The position numbers and the translations under genes are program-made. Of a stretch of 64,000 bases of DNA, positions 53,746 through 62,230 are shown one piece after another. The stretch's first letter is position 1. Each line of letters begins with the position of its first letter. This DNA comes from Taibaiella koreensis (GTDB lineage Bacteria; Bacteroidota; Bacteroidia; Chitinophagales; Chitinophagaceae). The stretch lies in assembly GCF_003545715.1 (NCBI RefSeq), contig NZ_QVNU01000005.1, forward strand, positions 62,001-126,000. Direction: 5' to 3'. The notes beneath the pieces are model-generated. The model saw only the letters and a list, made by a program, of their open reading frames with translations. It was not told where the DNA came from and did not search any database.

Positions 53746-54951
53746 TTAAAGCTGCGTGGCCAACAGGTCATCCAGTGTTTCCCTGCGCCGGATGAGTTTA
53801 TCCGTGTCGCCATCGACCAGCACCTCTGCGGGCCTTAGCCGGGAATTGTAATTTGAGGCCATCATAAAGCCGTAAGCGCCGGCATTGTGAAAGCACAACA
53901 GGTCGCCTTCCCGCACTTCCTTGAGCGGACGGTCCCAGGCAAACGTATCCGTCTCACAGATATAGCCCACAACAGTATACACCCTTTGCCGGCCGTGCGG
54001 ATGCGAAAGGTTGGTGATGTGGTGGTAGGCATCGTACAGCGTGGGCCGCATCAGGTGGTTAAAGCCGGTATCCAGCCCGGCAAATACGGTAGCAGTGGTC
54101 TGCTTGATCACATTCACCTTTGCCAGGAAATAACCAGCTTCGCTTACCAGGAACTTGCCCGGCTCAAAGTGGATCTGGATCTCCCGCCCGTACTCCTTAC
54201 AGAAACGCTGGTAGCGCTCCGTTAGCCTTTTTCCCAACAGGGCCACATCGGTGGTCACATCGTCGGGCTTATAACCCACCTTAAAGCCGCTGCCGAAATC
54301 GATATAAGCAATATCGGGAAAAGACAAGGCCAGGTCAAACAGCAGCTCCGCGCCGTTCAGGAACACATCGACATCCAGGATATCGCTGCCTGTATGCATA
54401 TGGATGCCTTCCACCTTAATACCCAGGGAGCTTATCAACCTTTCTACATGCCGCATCTGGTGTATCGATATCCCGAATTTACTGTCGATATGACCAGTCG
54501 ATATTTTATAATGACCGCCCGCCATAATGTGCGGGTTCACCCGGATGCACACAGGCACCGAAGCACCATATCTGTGTCCGAATTGCTCCAGGATGGAAAT
54601 ATTATCGATGTTCAGCTTTACACCTAAAGCAACACATTCCTCGATCTCGGCAAAAGATACGCAATTGGGCGTGTAGAGGATATCTTCGGGCGGATAGCCG
54701 GCCAGCAGGCCTATGCGCACCTCTTCCAGCGATACGGCATCAAGTCCCGCGCCCAGCTCCCGGAACAGCTGCAATACATGGATATTGCTCAATGCCTTCA
54801 TGGCATAATGGATCTTTACCTGGCATTCCTTAAAGGCATCTTCGAGCTTGCGGTACTGCCGGCGCATGGTCTGCGCATCGTAAACATAAAGGGGGGCGCC
54901 ATATTCGGCGGCCAGGCGAATCAGCTCCTGCTGGGCAATCGATGTGCTCAT
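53746..54951 (-). CDS. lysA: Diaminopimelate decarboxylase
   Basis: 401 residues from ATG 54951. The PLP lysine is Lys52 in IHYAMKALSN. Other family blocks are GLDAVSLEEVRIGLLAG, VCIRVNPHI, GIHMHTGSDI, YIDFGSGFKVGY, IHFEPGKFLVSEAGY and GYICETDTF with the catalytic Cys, then NAGAYGFMMASNYNSR. It converts meso-diaminopimelate to L-lysine, the last step of lysine synthesis. The 5' leader of about 170 nt holds a lysine-rich leader peptide and a terminator hairpin, which suggests control by attenuation. Runs alone. Confidence 0.96.
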   Translation of the reverse strand: MSTSIAQQELIRLAAEYGAPLYVYDAQTMRRQYRKLEDAFKECQVKIHYAMKALSNIHVLQLFRELGAGLDAVSLEEVRIGLLAGYPPEDILYTPNCVSFAEIEECVALGVKLNIDNISILEQFGHRYGASVPVCIRVNPHIMAGGHYKISTGHIDSKFGISIHQMRHVERLISSLGIKVEGIHMHTGSDILDVDVFLNGAELLFDLALSFPDIAYIDFGSGFKVGYKPDDVTTDVALLGKRLTERYQRFCKEYGREIQIHFEPGKFLVSEAGYFLAKVNVIKQTTATVFAGLDTGFNHLMRPTLYDAYHHITNLSHPHGRQRVYTVVGYICETDTFAWDRPLKEVREGDLLCFHNAGAYGFMMASNYNSRLRPAEVLVDGDTDKLIRRRETLDDLLATQL

Positions 54952-54980
54952 GGTCGTTTTTCTCGTTAGTATTAAGACAT

Positions 54981-55008
54981 AAAAAAAGCTTACCGGTTCC
55001 GGTAAGCT
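54981..55008 (-). promoter_or_regulatory. Intrinsic terminator in the lysA leader (probable attenuator)
   Basis: On the minus strand: AGCTTACC-GGAACC-GGTAAGCT followed by TTTTTTT, 30 bp before the lysA ATG and downstream of the leader promoter. Upstream bases can compete: CTGTAT within the leader-peptide gene (55059-55054) is complementary to ATACAG just before the hairpin, and CTTACC (55064-55059) to GGTAAG of its 3' arm. Either pairing would form an antiterminator. Confidence 0.7.
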
Positions 55009-55047
55009 GTATCATTATTGTTTCGTTCAGGACAATAAGATCTCCGC

Positions 55048-55107
55048 TCACCCATACAGGTAAGGTTTCTTGGTCTTTATTGTCTTTATGCTTGTTATCA
55101 GGGACAT
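55048..55107 (-). CDS. Lysine-rich leader peptide of lysA (19 residues)
   Basis: ATG at 55107 reads MSLITSIKTIKTKKPYLYG and stops with TGA at 55050-55048. Four of 19 codons are Lys (AAG, AAG, AAG, AAA), all within seven positions, right ahead of the bases able to pair with the terminator region. This is the layout of ribosome-mediated attenuation (as in trp, his or thr leaders). The peptide itself needs no function. Short length makes chance possible, but promoter, peptide, hairpin and gene are in the expected order. Nothing resembling a lysine riboswitch core was seen. Confidence 0.6.
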   Translation of the reverse strand: MSLITSIKTIKTKKPYLYG

Positions 55108-55124
55108 GTTGTTGTCGGTGGACG

Positions 55125-55132
55125 CAAAGATA
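55125..55132 (-). promoter_or_regulatory. -7 promoter element of the lysA leader
   Basis: TATCTTTG on the minus strand, exact match, 18 bp ahead of the leader-peptide ATG and about 174 bp ahead of lysA. It shows that the hairpin at 54981 lies inside the lysA transcript, not at the end of the upstream gene. Confidence 0.6.
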
Positions 55133-55158
55133 AATATAAATCTGAATTCCGCTCTTCT

Positions 55159-55842
55159 TTAATCGATCAGGCTTTTGCGTTTGCCTGCCGGCGGCCTGGC
55201 ATATCCTTTCTTATTGTGCGGCAGGTTGTCGTTCCGTTTCCTGATCGCCAGGCTATCCGATCGTGTGTAATGGCTGAATTCCTGCTCCCGGATCAGGTTG
55301 TCCACCTGGTATTCCTCTTCCCGGGTCAGCTGACCGGTAAGGGCGTCATAATAGCGCCATACGCCATGCTTGGTATAGCCCAGCTCTGTAGGCACCATCA
55401 CCAGGGAGTCCTCCAGGGTTTCGGGGCTCGTTACCCAAATGGAGTCATATTTGCCATCGGCATAGAGACCGCGGTAATTGCCTACGCATACAAGCCGGCC
55501 TTGTTCGTAGTACTGGGAAGTGCCGTTGAGCTGGCCACGCAGGTAATTCTCGGTGGAAAGAAGCCGCTGATCCTCATCCAGCTTGGTCCATACGCCGGCT
55601 TTCTTGTCGTCGATGTAGCTTCCGTATTCGTAGTAATGTGGCTCCCCCATGTGGGCCGCATATTCGTAGAACCAAAGTCCCTGCTTGTGGTTGCGGATAT
55701 CGGTCCGGTTCAGGTTATCCTTTTTGGCTATCGCCGGCTGATGTTCCGGCTTATTTTCCTTTTTGCTCTGGGCAAAAACGACAACATCGCCCGAAAGCGC
55801 TATTATCACCATCACTATTAAAAACCCGGTCTTTCGTTTCAA
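55159..55842 (-). CDS. Secreted MORN/YwqK-like repeat protein
   Basis: 227 residues; start TTG 55842 gives the signal peptide KRKTGFLIVMVIIALSGDVVVFAQ, while the first internal ATG would cut it. Repeats of MORN/YwqK type follow: HKQGLWFYEYAAHMGEPHYY, DDKKAGVWTKLDEDQRLL, GQLNGTSQYYEQGRLVCVG, YTKHGVWRYYDALTGQLTREEEYQ. Such repeats mediate protein contacts; function not known. It is the last gene of the run 59467-55159. Confidence 0.75.
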   Translation of the reverse strand: MKRKTGFLIVMVIIALSGDVVVFAQSKKENKPEHQPAIAKKDNLNRTDIRNHKQGLWFYEYAAHMGEPHYYEYGSYIDDKKAGVWTKLDEDQRLLSTENYLRGQLNGTSQYYEQGRLVCVGNYRGLYADGKYDSIWVTSPETLEDSLVMVPTELGYTKHGVWRYYDALTGQLTREEEYQVDNLIREQEFSHYTRSDSLAIRKRNDNLPHNKKGYARPPAGKRKSLID

Positions 55843-55887
55843 TTACTTTCCTCCGTTTTTTATGCGTCCAAAGCGGGCGTCGCAGGC

Positions 55888-56229
55888 TTATACTGCGAAC
55901 GAAGTGCCGCAACCGCAAGAGCTGCTGGCATTGGGATTATTAAATACAAAACCACGGGCGTTAAGGCCAGCAGCAAAGTCGATCTCCATACCCAACAGGT
56001 AAATGCCGTGCGCTTTTTTCATCACGACAGGAATACCCGCTACCTCGCTCACAATATCGTCTTCCTCCCGGTGGTCAAAACCCAATACATAACTAAGGCC
56101 GGAACAACCGCCGCCTTTCACCCCTACACGCAGCATCATGCCCTCCGCCTCGGGTTGGGCCTGCAGCTGCCTCAGTTCTCTCAGGGCGCCTTCCGTAAAG
56201 GAAACCGGTGCCGTCTCTGTTGTCGTCAT
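55888..56229 (-). CDS. HesB/IscA-type iron-sulfur carrier
   Basis: 113 residues from ATG 56229. The three conserved Cys of A-type carriers are present: GGGCSGLSYVLGF and, at the C-terminus, SSSCGCGTSF. It also has FTEGALRELRQL and MLRVGVKGGG. It holds an Fe-S cluster or iron for transfer to target enzymes (IscA/ErpA role). Lies 26 bp after the unknown gene at 56256. Confidence 0.93.
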   Translation of the reverse strand: MTTTETAPVSFTEGALRELRQLQAQPEAEGMMLRVGVKGGGCSGLSYVLGFDHREEDDIVSEVAGIPVVMKKAHGIYLLGMEIDFAAGLNARGFVFNNPNASSSCGCGTSFAV

Positions 56230-56255
56230 CTTTCCAGATTTTATTTTATTGATCG

Positions 56256-56753
56256 TTATGCTTTGCCAACGGCCTTTTGCTCCCCTTCGCCTTCTTCTTT
56301 TTCACCCCCTTCCTTTCCATCGGCCGGCTCGATGATGAACTGCGGGAACATCATTTGCGGCCCCTGCTGCTGCTTGTCCTTCTCTTCCAGGAAAGCGCTG
56401 TAGCTTCCAAACTGGCTCATGAGCTGGTAGCCTTCATTGGTGAGCGAAAGCTTGCCCGCATTACCAAAGCCGATAATGGAATGTACCAGCCCGGTATTGA
56501 TCATGATATCCCATATCCGTCCTGCATCTTTCTCCGATATCCGGATCTGGTTAGGTATCAGGATATCGTCCTGTAGAGAACGGGTTACCTTATCTCCTTC
56601 ATTATACAGGGAGCTCAACGCAGTATCGATGATGTAGACATCCTGCTGTTTACGATCCTTCATCGAAGGCAGGGGCACCCTATTCTTAAAGCGCTCAACG
56701 ATCTTCTTTTTCCGTTGGCGTTGCTCGTTATCTTCTATTTTCTTAAAAGCCAT
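56256..56753 (-). CDS. Conserved protein of unknown function, winged-helix-like
   Basis: 165 residues from ATG 56753. I do not recognise the family. The N-terminus is charged (MAFKKIEDNEQRQRKKKIVE). The middle (YIIDTALSSLYNEGDKVTRS ... INTGLVHSIIGFGNAGKLSL, ending in TNEGYQLMSQF) resembles a winged-helix domain in its helix and beta-hairpin pattern. The C-terminus is acidic and low in complexity (DGKEGGEKEEGEGEQKAVG). Between psd and the HesB gene, with small gaps, so probably in the same operon. Confidence 0.7.
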   Translation of the reverse strand: MAFKKIEDNEQRQRKKKIVERFKNRVPLPSMKDRKQQDVYIIDTALSSLYNEGDKVTRSLQDDILIPNQIRISEKDAGRIWDIMINTGLVHSIIGFGNAGKLSLTNEGYQLMSQFGSYSAFLEEKDKQQQGPQMMFPQFIIEPADGKEGGEKEEGEGEQKAVGKA

Positions 56754-56797
56754 AAATAGCGTGACGTGATTTTTGGGACAGGGATGAAACCTGCCGG

Positions 56798-57451
56798 TTA
56801 TATTTTAGCCAGTATAGTCTGACCGCCTTTTACGGCCTCGCCTATCTTCACCTCGATCTTGGTGCCTACGGGAAAAAAGACATCGACCCTTGATCCGAAA
56901 CGGATAAACCCGAACTCAGCATTCTGCTGAATCGTCTCTCCTCCCTTTACGTAATATTTAATACGACGGGCCATAGCTCCGGCGATCTGGCGCATAAGTA
57001 AAGTTACATGATTATTGCTTACCACCACTGTAGTACGTTCATTCTCTGTGGATGATTTGGGATGCCAGGCGACCAGGTACTTTCCGGGATGATATTTTAC
57101 ATAATCCACTTTACCGGTGATGGGGCTGCGGTTGACATGCACATTGAGCGGCGACATAAAAATGGATACCTGCAGCCGCTTATCCTTGAAATACTCGCCT
57201 TCCTGGGTTTCTTCGATCACAACCACCTTTCCGTCGGCAGGCGCGACAACCACATTTTCCCCTTCGGTGAATTTACGTACAGGGATGCGGAAGAACCAAA
57301 GTACCCAAAACCAGAGCAGAAAAAAGACTATCTGTATCGGCCAATACAATACCGGTATAGAATAAAGGAAATGAAAATTGAGCCAGGAAATTCCAATCCA
57401 GAGGATGGTGGCAATGAGGATGTGGATATAGCCTTCGCGATGAATGTACAT
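56798..57451 (-). CDS. psd: Phosphatidylserine decarboxylase proenzyme, short type
   Basis: 217 residues from ATG 57451. Two N-terminal helices (YIHILIATILWIGISWLNFHF, LYWPIQIVFFLLWFWVLWFF) anchor it. Blocks NVVVAPADGKVVVIEE, VSIFMSPLNVHVNRSPITGKV and YVKYHPGKYLVAWHPKSSTENERT fit the family; self-cleavage to the pyruvoyl enzyme would be at the Gly-Ser in FIRFGSRVDVFFP. It makes phosphatidylethanolamine. Follows cdsA, so the two serve one pathway, but a 7-nt-period repeat tract lies between. Confidence 0.94.
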   Translation of the reverse strand: MYIHREGYIHILIATILWIGISWLNFHFLYSIPVLYWPIQIVFFLLWFWVLWFFRIPVRKFTEGENVVVAPADGKVVVIEETQEGEYFKDKRLQVSIFMSPLNVHVNRSPITGKVDYVKYHPGKYLVAWHPKSSTENERTTVVVSNNHVTLLMRQIAGAMARRIKYYVKGGETIQQNAEFGFIRFGSRVDVFFPVGTKIEVKIGEAVKGGQTILAKI

Positions 57452-57461
57452 GTGCCGTGTT

Positions 57462-57655
57462 TAGATGTTAGACTTTAGATATTAGATGTTAGACTTTAGA
57501 TGTTAGACTTTAGATGTTAGATATTAGACTTTAGATATTAGATTCAGGATTATCGGAATCAGAATTTCTTGATTTTTATCTTTTGATTCCTGTTTCTTGA
57601 TCCTTGGTTCCTGTTTCCTGGTTCTTAATTCTTGGTTCCTGATTCCCACAAAGAT
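57462..57655. repeat. 7-nt-period repeat tract between cdsA and psd
   Basis: 57462-57542 is about 11 TTAGAYN heptads (TTAGATG TTAGACT TTAGATA). 57560-57650 is a second series (GATTCCT GTTTCTT GATCCTT GGTTCCT and so on), also period 7. The first part matches the tract at 38082. Confidence 0.85.
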
Positions 57656-57664
57656 ACGCCGTCT

Positions 57665-58483
57665 TTAATTGATCATAAACAGCACAGCGTAGCAAAAAGC
57701 AAAGGGTAGCGTTACCAGCAACGAATCGAAACGATCGAGTGCACCGCCGTGTCCCGGCATAATATTGCCGGAATCCTTGATACCCGCCAGCCGTTTGAGT
57801 TTGGACTCGAGCAGGTCACCTGCTGTGCCCGCTACAGCCGCGCACAAGGCCAGCACCATCCAATCGGTCATATCGTATTGTTTGAAGGGCGCATAATAGC
57901 CCCATACTGCTGCACCGGCAATGGTAAGCAGGGCGCCGCCAGCCGTTCCTTCCCAGGTCTTTTTGGGTGAAATAGGGCTGAAAGGTGTTTTCCCGATAAA
58001 AGAACCTACTATATAAGCCATGGTATCGTTCATCCAGATCATGAGGATAAGCGCCAGGGGTATTACCCAGTTGATCCCTCTCAAGGTCACCAGGAACGCC
58101 ATAGGCAAGGCAATATACAGGAGGCCGGTAATGGCGGCAAAGCCTGCTACTAGCGCAGTCTTCTTATCCAATATCGTACAGAGCAGGATCAGTATGGGGC
58201 ACAACATCAATATAAAGGCGTAGCCGGGTGTAGTTATCAGCATGGGTACACTCAGCACCACCAGCACGCCCGCCACCTGGGTAAACCACATGAGCCAGCC
58301 CGGGAAATGCTGGTCGGGGAATATTTTGCCTACAAGACCAAAGAACTCACGGATACAGAGGAACTGGATGAGCAGGGCCAGTATAAAGATCGCCATCGGA
58401 TGCGAATACAGCAGGCCCAGCATCATAATGATGGCAAATATAATGGCAGAACCCAGTCGGGTGAAGAATACAGGCCAGTTCAT
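57665..58483 (-). CDS. cdsA: Phosphatidate cytidylyltransferase
   Basis: 272 residues from ATG 58483. About eight membrane helices, with the CDP-alcohol-forming signature near the C-terminus: SPKKTWEGTAGGALL and LESKLKRLAGIKDSGNIMPGHGGALDRFDS. It makes CDP-diacylglycerol from CTP and phosphatidate. It is 39 bp after the CPBP protease gene and upstream of psd. Confidence 0.96.
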   Translation of the reverse strand: MNWPVFFTRLGSAIIFAIIMMLGLLYSHPMAIFILALLIQFLCIREFFGLVGKIFPDQHFPGWLMWFTQVAGVLVVLSVPMLITTPGYAFILMLCPILILLCTILDKKTALVAGFAAITGLLYIALPMAFLVTLRGINWVIPLALILMIWMNDTMAYIVGSFIGKTPFSPISPKKTWEGTAGGALLTIAGAAVWGYYAPFKQYDMTDWMVLALCAAVAGTAGDLLESKLKRLAGIKDSGNIMPGHGGALDRFDSLLVTLPFAFCYAVLFMIN

Positions 58484-58522
58484 TCCGGTAGGATACGGTT
58501 TCTAGGATTAAATGATAAAGGA

Positions 58523-59467
58523 TCAGGCATCTTTTTCGGGCAGCCAGCTACCCTTATTACTGCCGGGCGCTACGTTCCAGCCCGCTGGTAAGGGAGTCCG
58601 TTTGCGGTACAGCACAAACACACAGCCGGCAATGAGCACAGCGCCGATAACGAAGGCAATGACCGTGGGACCAGCGCCTTCCAGCGATTTTTCCATACCA
58701 GGAGTAGCGTAAATACCGATCAGCGCCTGTATCCCGTTGAACAGCAGGTGCAGCAAGATGCTCATCCACAGGCTGCCGGTAATATAGTACACCCAGCCCA
58801 GCACAACCCCTGCGATGAAGATGGGCAGAAACTCGGATATGCTGGCATGAAACAACGTGAACAATATAGACGATACGCCAATGGATAGCCACCAGCGCCG
58901 GAATATGGACTGGGCAAATTTGAATATGACTCCTCTGAAGAACAGCTCCTCGCAGATGGCTGGCACCAGGGCAATCAAGGCTACGTTGCGCAACACCGAC
59001 CAGACACTGCCTGAGCTCAGATAAGCATTAATAAAGCCCTCCCGCTGGCGGTCCAGCTCTTGCGAAGCCTTACCCAGGTCCAACTGCGCCATCCATTCGG
59101 CAAGGGCACCTGTAAAGCACAACAGGCCCAGGGCCAGTACCAGCATGCCGGCAATACGGATCTTACGGACAGGATTGACGAGACCCAGGTAGCTGCGTGG
59201 CGAGGGATCGGCCAGGTAAGCATAGATGAGCGCGGGTACCAGGAAAGAAAAAACCTGGAAAAGTGTATTCGAAACAAAGATCAGGTTGGGATACCGGTAA
59301 ATATCCTGCTCCAGGAAATGATCCATTTGATCGGCGCCGATACCGGTGACGGCTTTAATATACAGCGGTTGTATAAACAGACCCAGCAGCATGAGCGCGC
59401 ACCAGAAAGACAGGAAAACGAGCAATTGTACCGATACAGGCTGAATTCTCAGATAACTTTTGAACAT
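58523..59467 (-). CDS. CPBP-family intramembrane metalloprotease
   Basis: 314 residues from ATG 59467, about eight membrane helices. The Abi/CPBP motifs are clear: PAICEELFFRGVIF (EExxxR), then SSILFTLFHASISEFLPIFIAG (FxxxH) and a late helix with HLLFNGIQALIG (HxxxN). Related to Rce1 prenyl-protein proteases; substrates in bacteria are mostly unknown. Its 5' region contains a hairpin (CATCGGGCG near 59571 with CGCCCCGATG near 59618) in the 300-bp divergent spacer to 59768. Confidence 0.93.
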   Translation of the reverse strand: MFKSYLRIQPVSVQLLVFLSFWCALMLLGLFIQPLYIKAVTGIGADQMDHFLEQDIYRYPNLIFVSNTLFQVFSFLVPALIYAYLADPSPRSYLGLVNPVRKIRIAGMLVLALGLLCFTGALAEWMAQLDLGKASQELDRQREGFINAYLSSGSVWSVLRNVALIALVPAICEELFFRGVIFKFAQSIFRRWWLSIGVSSILFTLFHASISEFLPIFIAGVVLGWVYYITGSLWMSILLHLLFNGIQALIGIYATPGMEKSLEGAGPTVIAFVIGAVLIAGCVFVLYRKRTPLPAGWNVAPGSNKGSWLPEKDA

Positions 59468-59767
59468 ATTCGGAATGGGAAGCTGCCATAAGCGGGCCGC
59501 TACAATATAAAGGCAGCAAAAATACGGCTTTTTACGGAAGCAACAGGCTCATTGCCCGGCCAGCGAAAAAGCATCGGGCGACGATACCACCGAAGTCTGT
59601 TACAGATGGGCGCAAAACGCCCCGATGCTTTATAACTCCTTTTTAAAGCGCTGGTTAAACATAAATTATTGCTAAAGCGTCTTTGGGGCGCGGCGCAATA
59701 GCTTAATTTTAGCGATCACAATCAAAACCACGCTTGCCCTGCAAGCCAACCTCATTTGTTGTACCTT

Positions 59768-61999
59768 ATGAATAGAAAATTTGTACTGCTATTCCTTTTT
59801 GTTGCTTCCCTGACCGTGTTGGCTGCTCCCGACGCTTTTGCCCAAAAGAAAAAGAAAAAGAAGGATAAGAAAAAGGAGAAGATCGAAAAGCTGGAACCCT
59901 GGGAAATAGATACCCTTATTGCGCCCATTCCTATCAACCGGCAAATGTTTACCGGCAATATCGAGAAGCAGGTAAAGAAAGCCGATCTGAAGGACGGTGA
60001 AGCAGATGGCGTCATCGAGCTGGAGGATACTGCCGTGTCCCATATGGTAACCCAGGCCCTGCTCAAAGACGCGCCCCTGATCATGATCCATATCGAAAAC
60101 CTGCCCAATACCACACCGCAGAAAAAGATACAATACCACCGCTCACTGGAGAACCTGATGCGCCGGCTCAATAGCCGGCCGCTTACGCCCGACAATGCCA
60201 CTTATATCAAACGTTCCGTAGCCAATTTTGAAGAGCTGGTGCTGGCCCGTGAGCAGAATCGCGTCATGGACTTCGTAAAGCAGAATGACAATATCTACAC
60301 CCTCGACAACAGCGAACTGCTGAATGAATACCCCGAAGCCAAGGCCTATGTGTTTGAAGCAGTAGGTAAGGCCAAGCCCGAGATCATGATCAAGAGGCTA
60401 CCGGAGTTTGCCAAAGAGTCTTATGCCGATCCCGTGATCGCCGCAGCGGCTAAGATAGTTCCCGGCACCATTCTCACCTACGCCACCTCTACCAGCGCGC
60501 TGAGCGCTGCCGTGCGGCGCAACAAGGATCCTCTGGTGCAGACCATAGTACAGATCGGCACCGAATCCCGCACGCCGCTAAAGGCCCTGCCCTTCCTTAC
60601 AGAGATATACAATAAGAAAAGGACCATCCGCGAGGTCGATGCCATTACTGCCAACCCCAAGGCTTACTACAAGGCCCTGGTAGGCCTTAAGATAGAAGGC
60701 AACAATATATCGGAAAAAGCAGTGGACCAGGAGCTCAACCTTCGCGGCCTGGAGCTGGTACGCGAAGTGAACCGCCTGCACGACTCCCCCGCCCCGGTAC
60801 GCTTTAAGTCGCTTATGGATTTTGATGCCGAGGATCTTTATTTTATGATGATCGGCAGCCAGGATGAGATCTATACCAGCAGCTTTACCTGGATGTTTGA
60901 CCGTATGCTGGAAAAAATGAAGCCGATGAGTGGCGACCAGCTATTGGATAAGGTACACAAGAGCCACTTCCGCACCTTTATCCGTATGGCCGCCGGCTAC
61001 AATGAGCTGTCTCCGTTCCTGTCTTCCATGGAAGAGGATAAGAAAAGTGCGCTGATGAAGGAGTTCGTGGCCAACCTGGAACAAGGCGCCGAAGATGACC
61101 TGGAAGATGCGGTGGATGTGGCCGACGCTTTCGGCAGCATCACCGATCCCAAGCTGATCGACTTCCTGAAAAGCGAGATCAAGAGCAATTACGAAAGGAC
61201 CTATAATACCAACAATAAAGAAAGCGAAAAAGGTGTGATCGTTTACGGGTTGCTGAGCACGATCTTCAACAGCGCCGATAACTCGAGTGAGCTGAGCGGA
61301 CAACTGAGCGTGATCCCACCCATTACCTATGTGCCCTACGAATCGCTGAAGAATGCTAAAGGAGAAGTGATTGTCCAGGCATTCTTCTATGGCGACGAGG
61401 ACGGCCGTTCCTCTTTTGCCAGCTTCAAATCCAATTTTCCCGCCGCCAAATGGAAGGTAACCAGTAATAAGGACTGGGTAACCTTCTCTTCGCTGGGCGA
61501 CCATCCGGTGATCGTTTATGCCAATCTGCCACTGGAAGAACCCAAGGACGAGGAAGCCCAGCGGGCCTTGCAGAAATATCTTTCCGAAAAGGAGATCGTT
61601 CCCAGCATGGTGATCCATCGCGGGCACAGCTATCACCTGGGCGGATCGCTCGAAAACCTCACACCTGATGTAAAGGTAGTAATGCTGGGTTCCTGTGGCG
61701 GTTACCACAACCTGGCACAGGTGCTCGATAAAGCGCCCGATGCCAATATCATTTCATCCAAGCAGGTAGGTTCCAAGAGCGTGAACGAGCCCATTATCCG
61801 AACCATGTTTGCGCAATTGCTGCAAGGGCAGGATATCGACTGGATCAATTCCTGGTCGGAGCTGACCAAATATTTCAACGGGCGTGGCGCGCAGGAAAGG
61901 GACCTCTTCAGCGACTACGTGCCACCCAACAAGAACCTGGGCGCGATCTTTATTAAGGCTTACCGCAAAATGGCCCTGAAGAACAATACAGAAAGCTGA
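59768..61999 (+). CDS. Conserved secreted protein with C-terminal His...GSCGG (possible clan CD-like) domain
   Basis: 743 residues from ATG 59768 (MNRKFVLLFLFVASLTVLAA...). After the signal comes a basic run QKKKKKKDKKKEKIEK. The main body is helical and close to the protein at 62231 (identical stretches APVRFKSLMDF, EDLYFMMIGSQDEIYTSSFT, MKEFVANLEQG, DDLEDAVDVADAFGSI). The C-terminal 130 residues look different: a hydrophobic strand with His (SMVIHRGHSYHL, His617, His620) and another with Cys (VKVVMLGSCGGYH, Cys643), followed by DANIISSKQVGSKSVNEPI. That order fits caspase/gingipain/CHAT-like (clan CD) folds, though the His-Cys spacing of 23-26 is short. Catalysis is unproven. Possible -7 TAATTTTA at 59704. 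Confidence 0.8.
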   Translation: MNRKFVLLFLFVASLTVLAAPDAFAQKKKKKKDKKKEKIEKLEPWEIDTLIAPIPINRQMFTGNIEKQVKKADLKDGEADGVIELEDTAVSHMVTQALLKDAPLIMIHIENLPNTTPQKKIQYHRSLENLMRRLNSRPLTPDNATYIKRSVANFEELVLAREQNRVMDFVKQNDNIYTLDNSELLNEYPEAKAYVFEAVGKAKPEIMIKRLPEFAKESYADPVIAAAAKIVPGTILTYATSTSALSAAVRRNKDPLVQTIVQIGTESRTPLKALPFLTEIYNKKRTIREVDAITANPKAYYKALVGLKIEGNNISEKAVDQELNLRGLELVREVNRLHDSPAPVRFKSLMDFDAEDLYFMMIGSQDEIYTSSFTWMFDRMLEKMKPMSGDQLLDKVHKSHFRTFIRMAAGYNELSPFLSSMEEDKKSALMKEFVANLEQGAEDDLEDAVDVADAFGSITDPKLIDFLKSEIKSNYERTYNTNNKESEKGVIVYGLLSTIFNSADNSSELSGQLSVIPPITYVPYESLKNAKGEVIVQAFFYGDEDGRSSFASFKSNFPAAKWKVTSNKDWVTFSSLGDHPVIVYANLPLEEPKDEEAQRALQKYLSEKEIVPSMVIHRGHSYHLGGSLENLTPDVKVVMLGSCGGYHNLAQVLDKAPDANIISSKQVGSKSVNEPIIRTMFAQLLQGQDIDWINSWSELTKYFNGRGAQERDLFSDYVPPNKNLGAIFIKAYRKMALKNNTES

Positions 62000-62024
62000 T
62001 CCCGGTTCTTCATATGATTGTAAC

Positions 62025-62064
62025 GCTGCCCGTGAGTTGCCCGACTTCCGGGCAGCCTTTTATT
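62025..62064 (+). terminator. Terminator between the two paralogues
   Basis: GCTGCCCG pairs with CGGGCAGC, followed by CTTTTATTAT. Confidence 0.65.
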
Positions 62065-62230
62065 ATAGAAACGGCCCTTTTGCGATGCAGCCAGGAAAGA
62101 CCGACTGGCCAAAAGTTAATACCTTTATACCGGATTTACATTTTGGCCTGAAATTTGCCGTCATTGGTTTAAACGCAAGATCTTTTTTGCCCTTGCACGC
62201 TACTATTTGTTCTCCTTACCGCATTTGTAT

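Noticed and set aside
54952-55150. Lysine riboswitch (L box) upstream of lysA
   Set aside because: The leader is about 170 nt and shows only one clear hairpin; the multi-helix core expected of that riboswitch was not seen.
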